15,394 nt of DNA from Candidatus Aegiribacteria sp. (GTDB lineage Bacteria; Fermentibacterota; Fermentibacteria; Fermentibacterales; Fermentibacteraceae), in the NCBI GenBank assembly GCA_021107345.1, contig JAIOSX010000240.1:1-15394 (forward strand), in the 5' to 3' direction. Shown here in pieces: positions 7,139 to 13,156 of the stretch (positions are counted from its first letter, which is position 1; the number at the start of each line of letters is the position of its first letter). The notes below the pieces were generated by a model. It was given only the letters and a program-made list of their open reading frames with translations. It searched no databases and had not been told where the DNA came from. The position numbers were made by a program, and so were the translations under genes.

Positions 7139-8248
7139 TTAACGGATATCGAGCATGTAGACCTTCTGGTAACCCTGTGAGGGATTCTCGGAGTATGCCA
7201 GTATTCCATCAGGCTGTACAGAAATATTCCAGTATCTTGCTTCATCAGGCTCTACGTGCAGAGTTATCGCTCTAAGCAGCTCACCTGAATCATTGTAAAC
7301 ATCGAAAACGGGAAGAGGAACGTTTCCTCTCCGGACCCACAGGTTACCATCCCGTCCAACTCCAATGTAGCTGATCATGGGAAGGAGGGGGTTCGGTGAG
7401 CAGCGCTGACCACCCGCACCCATGCTTTCAAGTCTGGCCTCCATGAATTCTTTCTCTTCCTGAAGCTCCTCCGAAGTCATTTCAACCGGTTCGATATCGT
7501 TCCTTACAAGTTCAAAGACCTCTTCACCATCAGGGTTGAATTCCAGCACCCTGTATTCCGAACCTGACGTGGATGCCACATAGATTGCACCGTCACCTTT
7601 AACTGCTACACTGTATGCGTCAAGAACATCCTCGAACAGGAATGCCGCGTTCATGGAATTCAATTCGAAGGAGTGTTCGGCAAGTATTACGGACGGTTCG
7701 TTAATTCCGGGAATATAGATGCCAAGAGTAACCTCTGCGATAAGCTTGCCGCCCTCTGGAAGCATCTCCAGATGTACACCAACGAAGGTGCTGTCCGGCA
7801 TTCCATGCAGAACAAAGGGAGGCGGGGTCGCACCGCGGGGATATTCTTCTATCCATTCCCCGGTAGGATAATCGTAATGTTCCATTGCGTCACGCTGACT
7901 GACAATAAGATCACCTTCTCCCGTCAGAACCATCATAACAGTAAGGCTCATCTCTCCCGGCCCATCACCTTCGCGTCCTATCTGACGCTGGAACTCCCCA
8001 TCGCGGCTGTATACCATTATTCTTGAAAAAGCACGGTCAAGAAGTACTATGGAACCGTCAGATGTATAGGAAAGACTTTCAATTGAGCCGAACATGTACG
8101 TACTGTCACCCATCTCAACACCGATGGAGTCTACTATTACAAGTTCAGCGGTCGGCACATCCGGCTCGGGCACAGAAACGGACCGGTCCTCTCCGCCGCA
8201 CGAGAGGAAGATAATCAGTACAATAATACTACAGATGGAATATTTCAT
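7139..8248 (-). CDS. Lipoprotein with 6-bladed beta-propeller (NHL-like) domain
   Basis: A 369-residue predicted lipoprotein: signal MKYSICSIIVLIIFLSC with the lipidated Cys at 17, then a Ser/Pro/Asp-rich linker. The body reads as a beta-propeller. FGSIESLSYTSDGSIVLLD and RIMVYSRDGEFQRQIGREG followed by DGPGE (to about residue 99) are typical of the 6-bladed propeller family. Later blades show DAYSVAVKGDGAIYVA, YRVLEFNPDGEEVF and YIGVGRDGNLWVRRG. The start at 8248 is set by GGAG at 8255-8258, 6 bases upstream, and by the signal peptide; a longer frame from 8314 would bury the signal. It lies 41 bases after the ABC ATPase start, on the same strand and upstream of it, so it may head that transcript. 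The role is unknown; such propellers usually bind ligands or proteins at the cell envelope. Confidence 0.83.
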   Translation of the reverse strand: MKYSICSIIVLIIFLSCGGEDRSVSVPEPDVPTAELVIVDSIGVEMGDSTYMFGSIESLSYTSDGSIVLLDRAFSRIMVYSRDGEFQRQIGREGDGPGEMSLTVMMVLTGEGDLIVSQRDAMEHYDYPTGEWIEEYPRGATPPPFVLHGMPDSTFVGVHLEMLPEGGKLIAEVTLGIYIPGINEPSVILAEHSFELNSMNAAFLFEDVLDAYSVAVKGDGAIYVASTSGSEYRVLEFNPDGEEVFELVRNDIEPVEMTSEELQEEKEFMEARLESMGAGGQRCSPNPLLPMISYIGVGRDGNLWVRRGNVPLPVFDVYNDSGELLRAITLHVEPDEARYWNISVQPDGILAYSENPSQGYQKVYMLDIR

Positions 8249-8406
8249 TTGATTCTCCATTATCTGTGAAATGTAATTCTCCTGGCAAGATAAAATATCG
8301 ACTTGATATGTCAAATTTTCCTGCCACTGAGCGGAGGGCTTCTATTGTGTAATTCTTCACAGAAATCAGGAATTCAGGGCTGTCGCATTTTAAGATAATG
8401 GATGAA

Positions 8407-8823
8407 TCAGCAGCCTCCGCATTTGAGTATAATGGCGATTACTACTGCAAAACCGCCAATAGCCAGCAGCCAGAAAAAGCCTGTGATGGAACCGCAGCAG
8501 CCACATCCCGTGCTCTGAAGAGCCTGCTGTATACCCTCTCCACCTTCCTCAACTGAGTACTCCTCTATTACTTCTAAGCCCTCATCTCTGATCTTGGGTC
8601 CGGGATCATGCGGTGGTTTTACGAAGCGTTCCTTCTCTTCTTCCGGCCTGTAAGTTTTTCCTGATTTCCTCATGGAAGCACTTTTTGCACGTTTCTTGGA
8701 GAAGAAGGATTTTTCCTTTCGCTGTGATTGCTTTTTTCTTGCTGACGATTTCCCTGAAAAGATACTGCTCCCGGAACTGCTTCGAGATTTCCGCGCTGAA
8801 CCTGACTTGCGCATTTTTTTCAA
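8407..8823 (-). CDS. Small Lys/Arg/Ser-rich protein with C-terminal membrane helix and Cys clusters
   Basis: I do not recognise a family. The 138-residue product has three parts: a very basic Ser/Lys/Arg-rich tail at 1-60, reminiscent of a histone or protamine tail; an acidic linker at about 61-100; and a C-terminal helix (ITGFFWLLAIGGFAVVIAII, 112-131 or so) bracketed by cysteines, GCGCCG at 106-111 and KCGGC as the last five residues. The start is a TTG at 8823, because GGAGG at 8830-8834 is 6 bases upstream; the ATG at 8814 would be 15 bases away. The topology suggests a tail-anchored or single-pass protein whose basic region could touch nucleic acid, polyphosphate or acidic polymer (inference). 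The Cys pairs could bind metal or form disulfides. It is separated from its neighbours by about 150 bases on each side. Confidence 0.7.
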   Translation of the reverse strand: MKKMRKSGSARKSRSSSGSSIFSGKSSARKKQSQRKEKSFFSKKRAKSASMRKSGKTYRPEEEKERFVKPPHDPGPKIRDEGLEVIEEYSVEEGGEGIQQALQSTGCGCCGSITGFFWLLAIGGFAVVIAIILKCGGC

Positions 8824-8829
8824 ATCCTA

Positions 8830-8834
8830 CCTCC
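8830..8834 (-). promoter_or_regulatory. Ribosome binding site supporting a TTG start
   Basis: GGAGG on the minus strand is 6 bases before the TTG at 8823. It favours that codon over the downstream ATG at 8814. Confidence 0.65.
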
Positions 8835-8975
8835 ATTGTATACATTCTTTATAAACATATTCGAAACCAGCTTACAGACAAGAAGCATTTATGATGTATC
8901 ATGAAACCAGGGTGGGAGTTGCCTTAAAATGGTTCTGACCTGAATCCTTGCACGGTAACTTCATTTGATATTCTT

Positions 8976-9848
8976 TTACCTGTTGACCAGCCAGCAGTTT
9001 TCAAGACCGACCATGCTGGAAGTTTTTCCTGCAACAATTCCTCGTATCTGAGTACCCGCACGGTTGGCAACCATTATGGAGTCCGTTTCCTCAGAAATCT
9101 CTTCCATCATTTCACAGGCTACGTACTTGGTGAAGTCGTTGCCAGAGCCACCCAGGTCAATCCTTACGATTACACAGTCAGAGAGTGTTGAGGTGGTTAT
9201 GGATTTGAAATACCCCTCCACAGTTAACTCTTTACCGATCCAAATGCTGAACATATCGTAGAGTTCCCGGACAAGTATGGGGGTATCTCCATCGTAAGTA
9301 TATGGGCTTGTCAAAATATTCCTCAGTGCTGGAGATGCGTCTGAAATAATCATCGCATCTATGATTTCCATTTCATCGGACCTTGTATACTCAATGGTTC
9401 CGCAAACAGTGATCGGTTGGTCAGCCCAGATAGTTGTCCCGCAGCTGTCTGCGAAAACTGCCGTGGCGAGGATATCTCGGTCGCCTCCTGGTTCAGCAAT
9501 CAGTTCAATCTCATCGTTGACAACCATGCTGTCAGCCAGATAGGAGATGTAGGGATATCCCTCAACTGTCACCTTTTTACCATCCCAGATGAAGTAAGAC
9601 TCATAAAGAGCCACAGCGTTCACAGTTGTTTCCGCGATAATCGTTGAAGGGTCAAGTGTTCCTTCGGGATAGAGGGGGGACGGAGCAGCTTCTTCGGGTG
9701 TATCTGTGACGGGAGTTCCATGATCATCATCGGTTGTATCGATTACCTGAATGGCCGTCTCATCAGGCTGTGAAACAGGCTCTTCACCGTCGTTGCAGGC
9801 CAGGAGGAGAAGTGCCGCTATAAGAAATACTGCTGGAATCTTTTTCAT
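8976..9848 (-). CDS. Lipoprotein with two OB-like repeats
   Basis: A 290-residue predicted lipoprotein: MKKIPAVFLIAALLLLAC with lipobox LLAC and Cys at 18, then a Thr/Asp/Glu/Pro-rich linker to about residue 60. Two similar domains follow, about 81-170 and 196-290. Each begins with a matching strand pair: YFIWDGKKVTVEGY at about 85-98 and FSIWIGKELTVEGY at about 200-213. This hydrophobic-IWxGKxxTVEGY pattern and the later beta strands (TVCGTIEY, QIRGIVAG) resemble OB-fold or tRNA_anti-like envelope proteins; the assignment is by eye. The ATG at 9848 is chosen because GGAGG (9854-9858) is 5 bases upstream; the ATG at 9860 overlaps that site. The protein should sit in the outer or inner membrane facing the periplasm. 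Function unknown. Confidence 0.8.
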   Translation of the reverse strand: MKKIPAVFLIAALLLLACNDGEEPVSQPDETAIQVIDTTDDDHGTPVTDTPEEAAPSPLYPEGTLDPSTIIAETTVNAVALYESYFIWDGKKVTVEGYPYISYLADSMVVNDEIELIAEPGGDRDILATAVFADSCGTTIWADQPITVCGTIEYTRSDEMEIIDAMIISDASPALRNILTSPYTYDGDTPILVRELYDMFSIWIGKELTVEGYFKSITTSTLSDCVIVRIDLGGSGNDFTKYVACEMMEEISEETDSIMVANRAGTQIRGIVAGKTSSMVGLENCWLVNR

Positions 9849-9994
9849 CTGTACCTCCATTCGAGAACATATAAATCTGAACCTTCCTACACTACAAATC
9901 CTGGAAACGTTAAGTCAAGCAGTTATTCCTGCCATCAACAGAATATCCATTTTCGATCTCAAAATCCGTTTCTCAGCTGCGGGTGCTTTAACTC

Positions 9995-10024
9995 TTGACA
10001 ACATTGCTGTTTAATCTGTATTGT
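9995..10024 (+). promoter_or_regulatory. Sigma-70-like promoter for the small lipoprotein gene
   Basis: A perfect -35 box TTGACA at 9995-10000 and a -10-like TATTGT at 10019-10024 are 18 bases apart, ending 40 bases before the ATG at 10064. They lie in the gap between two divergent lipoprotein genes. Confidence 0.6.
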
Positions 10025-10063
10025 AATTTTAAGTTAGGAAGTATTTTTGGAAAGGAGTGTACT

Positions 10064-10498
10064 ATGAAAACAAAATGGCTTTTATTGGTAGTTGTTCTTA
10101 CGGGAACAATTACCTTCTGGGGTTGCGGTGGTTCCAACCCCAGCGGTCTGTTGCCAGGGACTGAACTGGAAGGTACCTGGCGTTATTCCGATACCGATTA
10201 TCGTCTTACCTTCACATTCTCGGACAGTAACTGGACCGTTCTGGAGGAGTACTTATCGGCTCCCGAAACAACCTTCACATGGGACGGTACTTTTACCTTG
10301 AATACTACAGTTTCTCCAAAGCATATAGACCTGCTCTGCGCCAGCAGCCCATACAGCGGCGATATTGGCCTGACTGCCCTTGGAATCTATGCGCTTAATT
10401 CAACGGCTACCGCCTGTACGCTGGCTAACAATGATTTTGGTGATACTGTCAGACCGGTAAGCTTTGGCACCTATCCACTGATAGTTGACAAACAGTAA
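10064..10498 (+). CDS. Small lipocalin-like lipoprotein
   Basis: A 144-residue predicted lipoprotein. The signal MKTKWLLLVVVLTGTITFWGC places the lipidated Cys at 21, followed by GGSNPSG. The body opens with LEGTWRYSD, the GTW pattern typical of lipocalin-like beta-barrel domains, and continues as alternating beta strands (YRLTFTFSDSNWTV, TFTWDGTFTLN). The ATG at 10064 is preceded by AAAGGAG at 10051-10057; an upstream ATG at 9995 would bury the signal peptide and overlaps the promoter. It is a single-gene unit between a promoter and a following hairpin. The ligand is unknown, and the lipocalin assignment is a fold-level guess. Confidence 0.75.
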   Translation: MKTKWLLLVVVLTGTITFWGCGGSNPSGLLPGTELEGTWRYSDTDYRLTFTFSDSNWTVLEEYLSAPETTFTWDGTFTLNTTVSPKHIDLLCASSPYSGDIGLTALGIYALNSTATACTLANNDFGDTVRPVSFGTYPLIVDKQ

Positions 10499-10510
10499 AA
10501 ACTGTATGTA

Positions 10511-10538
10511 GAAAGGCGGGGCTGAGGCTCCGCCTTTC
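10511..10538 (+). terminator. Hairpin after the small lipoprotein gene
   Basis: A 12-bp stem with one G-T pair (GAAAGGCGGGGC at 10511-10522 with GCTCCGCCTTTC at 10527-10538) and a TGAG loop lies 12 bases after the stop codon. A long T-run is lacking, so it may terminate weakly or act as a 3' stabiliser. It also lies downstream of the convergent flavodoxin-like gene. Confidence 0.6.
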
Positions 10539-10636
10539 ATTAAGATAAACAGGGTTTATCTACAATGTACCATCCGACTGTTAATAACAGAGCCTATTCT
10601 TTCGGTAACACCACTTGCCCGGAGATCGTAATCAGA

Positions 10637-11092
10637 TTATTGCTGAGAGTTCTCCAGTTTGCCTGCAAGCTCACTGAGGATATTTTCAAAGCCTTCTACC
10701 GGAGGGCCTTCATTGCTGACAACTTTAATGTAAGTGGGATCGGTGACTCTCATCATACCCTTTTCAGTCATGCTGGTCTGGAGTTTTTCCGTGGGTTTCA
10801 CCGGGCTGAACCTCTGGCCAAGATCTGCTCCATGGCTTATTACAAGGACGAAGTCTTTTCCTGAACCATTCAGCTTTCTGATGAACTTCCTGGTTTTCCC
10901 GACCACCCTGCCCATGCGCACGGGGCTGAAGACAACAAGCGTGTCCCATTCATCAGAGGGCTTTTCATTCTCCTTTATGGATATCAGCTGTGTCTTGAAA
11001 CCCCTGGATTTCAGTTCATCGGTGAAAAGACCAGCGCATTTTCTGCTGTTTCCGAAGTAGGACATGTATGCTATCAGTACGTTTTTCATCAT
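10637..11092 (-). CDS. Flavodoxin-like protein
   Basis: The product of about 151 residues matches the length and fold order of short-chain flavodoxins. It starts with a beta strand and phosphate-binding-like loop, KNVLIAYMSYFGNSRKCA, where a flavodoxin has the FMN loop (S/T-x-T-G-x-T is here S-Y-F-G-N-S, an imperfect match). Strand DTLVVFSPVRMGRVV follows, with a further strand KDFVLVISHGADLG. The C-terminal part (GKLENSQQ) is helical and polar. It may be an electron carrier or an NAD(P)H-dependent flavoprotein, but FMN binding is not certain. Tandem ATGs at 11092 and 11089 are the likely starts; a TTG at 11098 is possible, and no clear ribosome-binding site is seen for any of them. It is a single gene, convergent with the small lipoprotein gene. 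Confidence 0.8.
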   Translation of the reverse strand: MMKNVLIAYMSYFGNSRKCAGLFTDELKSRGFKTQLISIKENEKPSDEWDTLVVFSPVRMGRVVGKTRKFIRKLNGSGKDFVLVISHGADLGQRFSPVKPTEKLQTSMTEKGMMRVTDPTYIKVVSNEGPPVEGFENILSELAGKLENSQQ

Positions 11093-11210
11093 AACCAAAT
11101 ATCAATGGATTTTACCTCACATGCAATGATTAGATGACCGGGTTGTACCGCAGAATCAATCAGAGATATCAGAAAGTTCCATGATTGTGATTTAAAAATG
11201 CAGGATTTCA

Positions 11211-11238
11211 CTGACAGATGGAATAGTCTCCGTATTTA
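11211..11238 (+). promoter_or_regulatory. Possible promoter for the PPC-repeat lipoprotein
   Basis: CTGACA (11211-11216) and TATTTA (11233-11238) are 16 bases apart, about 50 bases before the ATG at 11290. The boxes are imperfect and the region is AT-rich, so this is only a candidate. Confidence 0.35.
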
Positions 11239-11289
11239 TTTAGTATTATCTTAACACTTGTATGAATCTTAACACAACAGGGAGATGAT

Positions 11290-12858
11290 ATGAAAAAAAT
11301 ACTGGCCTTTTTAATTGTGCTGTCAATGCTGGCAGCAGGCTGCTCAAACGGAGTGGCAGCCCCCGGCAATGTAATTAGAAGTGCCCTGCCGGAGAAAACA
11401 CACACACTTACCGATGCCTGGCCCCAGGCTGCCAGCGCTCTTTTTGCCCGTGGCTGCCCTGTCCTGCCGGAAACCTATACCGCCGTACATGAAATATCTG
11501 GAAGCGGGATAGTGGTTATTGATGTAAGAAGTCACGATTTCGATCCCATTGCGGCGGTAATAGATGGAAATGGCAATCTCATAGCCTTCAACGACAACTG
11601 GAAAGGAACCAGCAGCGCAAGGATCGTACTTGCCGGCACCCCATCAGGGGGAAAACTCCTGATCTTTTCCCCCGATGATACCAGGGGTCTTTACGACGTT
11701 ATTATTGAGGAAGGAACTTCTGAGGATCTTGAAACCTTCATCGATGCAACCGATTTTTCCGATGGAATGATAACAGGCTGGATCGAAGAGGGCAGCTATA
11801 ACAGCTACCTTTACGGTATTCTTAGAGAAGCACTGGAAAGCGATGTCTACAATAGTAATTTTTTCCAGGCGCAACTCTTTCCTTTTTCAATGGAGACCGA
11901 AGAACTGCTTTCGATATCACTGGAATCCGATGATTTTGACCCCTATCTGGTTCTTATGGCCGTTGAAAATGGAACTTACACATTCGTGGAATACAATGAT
12001 GATTACAGCGGTTCATACTCCAGAATAGTAAGAGAACTGGACGCTGGAAACTATATAGCCCTCGTTATGCCCTACTCCACCGGAAATCATGGAAGATTTA
12101 CTCTTGAGATGGAAACCATCGATGAGGAAGCACTGGAAACAGTTGAAATCGTTGCTCAGCTGATGGATACGGTCTATGATGCTCAGATGGTACCTGATCG
12201 GAATTTTGCAATTGCCTGGTGGCCTGAAATGGTAGATAACTGGGAAGTACCCGGGTTTCTCACTCCCTTCGTTTCGGTGGCTGCTTTCACATTTACTGTT
12301 GAGAATACTGCGGTTTACGAATTGAACGCTTCAGGTTACATCGATATATGCCTTACTCTCCTCCAGAAGGATGCTGAAGGTAACATACAGTACATCACCT
12401 CAAACGATGATTATCCTGATCTCGGTTCCGACTCAAGAATTGTTCAACCGCTACTTCCAGGCGATTACATCGCCCTGGTATCACCCTACAATGATTCGGC
12501 TGAAGGCGAGGTAACATTCTCGTGGTCCGAAGATGATGAGGGTATAAGTATCCTCAGAGTCGGCAGATCAACGGAAGTATACACACCCTATGAAACAGAA
12601 AGTCTTATTTACAGGCTCGATCTTCAGGCAGGCAGAAGCTACTCCATATCCGTTGAAAGCGATGAACTGGACCCTACCATAACACTTATCCTGCCTGATG
12701 GAGAAAACCTTTACGACGATGACGGTGGAGAGGAAACCGGCTCTCTTCTGCGCTTTACCATTAATGATAACCAGGCAGGAGACAGCTTTCTTATCGTTGA
12801 AAAATACTCCTCCGGCGAAGGAATCTTTATCATACTGTTTGAAGAAACATCAGGATAA
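11290..12858 (+). CDS. Lipoprotein with four PPC-like beta domains
   Basis: A 522-residue predicted lipoprotein: signal MKKILAFLIVLSMLAAGC, Cys at 18. Four related domains follow at about 65-141, 190-275, 328-413 and 425-518. Each has a strand with an S-x-D-x-D-P type motif (SHDFDPIAAV, SDDFDPYLVLM, SGYIDICLTLL, SDELDPTITLIL). In domains 1-3 an NDD/NDN-Y/W turn and then SRIV follow (EYNDDYSGSYSRIV, SNDDYPDLGSDSRIV). Domains 2 and 3 then have AGNYIALVMPYS and PGDYIALVSPYN. These are hallmarks of bacterial pre-peptidase C-terminal (PPC) domains. There is no peptidase domain, so it is a beta-sandwich surface or periplasmic protein, perhaps for binding or adhesion. The protein is very acidic. GGGAGATGAT directly before the ATG gives a good ribosome-binding site. 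A MITE-like element begins 12 bases after the stop. Confidence 0.85.
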   Translation: MKKILAFLIVLSMLAAGCSNGVAAPGNVIRSALPEKTHTLTDAWPQAASALFARGCPVLPETYTAVHEISGSGIVVIDVRSHDFDPIAAVIDGNGNLIAFNDNWKGTSSARIVLAGTPSGGKLLIFSPDDTRGLYDVIIEEGTSEDLETFIDATDFSDGMITGWIEEGSYNSYLYGILREALESDVYNSNFFQAQLFPFSMETEELLSISLESDDFDPYLVLMAVENGTYTFVEYNDDYSGSYSRIVRELDAGNYIALVMPYSTGNHGRFTLEMETIDEEALETVEIVAQLMDTVYDAQMVPDRNFAIAWWPEMVDNWEVPGFLTPFVSVAAFTFTVENTAVYELNASGYIDICLTLLQKDAEGNIQYITSNDDYPDLGSDSRIVQPLLPGDYIALVSPYNDSAEGEVTFSWSEDDEGISILRVGRSTEVYTPYETESLIYRLDLQAGRSYSISVESDELDPTITLILPDGENLYDDDGGEETGSLLRFTINDNQAGDSFLIVEKYSSGEGIFIILFEETSG

Positions 12859-12869
12859 AAGAAGTTTAC

Positions 12870-13033
12870 TAGGAGTGTGTCCGACAATGTACATTGAGCA
12901 GAAGATTCTCACAGCTTGGATAGAATGCTCGGAGATTTGAGGAGAATACTGGGTGTATTTGACGATAATATGCGAGGATTATAGCCAGCTGTGTGGGTTT
13001 TATGCCAATGTTTCATTGTCGGACAGGCTCCTA
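12870..13033. mobile_element. MITE-like element, 164 bp including flanking TA, with ~20-bp terminal inverted repeats
   Basis: The left end (TAGGAGTGTGTCCGACAATG, 12870-12889) and right end (13014-13033) are inverted copies with 18 of 20 matches; only the two bases after TAGGAG differ. A TA dinucleotide stands at both ends (12870-12871 and 13032-13033), as expected for a TA target duplication, though it can equally be part of the repeat. Just inside each end is another short palindrome (CAATGTACATTG; CAATGTTTCATTG). No transposase is encoded. It fits a small non-autonomous element moved by a transposase elsewhere; the family cannot be named from here. Confidence 0.72.
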
Positions 13034-13034
13034 A

Positions 13035-13057
13035 GGGCTGTCGGTCTGTGACAGCCC
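13035..13057 (+). terminator. Hairpin between the MITE-like element and the radical SAM gene
   Basis: An 8-bp stem (GGGCTGTC at 13035-13042 with GACAGCCC at 13050-13057) with a 7-base loop. A further AA/TT pair extends it across a bulged C. No T-run follows, so termination is possible but not shown. Nothing else is recognised in the gap from 13058 to 13156. Confidence 0.4.
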
Positions 13058-13156
13058 CTTATCGAGGTAACCTTACTAATTTCGAAACTCGGAAAAGTCT
13101 TGAGTGCATAGTGCCTGCCTACTGACAGTTATTAATTCTAGATTAAGTAATTGTAA

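Noticed and set aside
12891..12980. Short frames inside the MITE-like element as a degenerate transposase
   Set aside because: The frames are under 30 codons and show no recognisable transposase motif.
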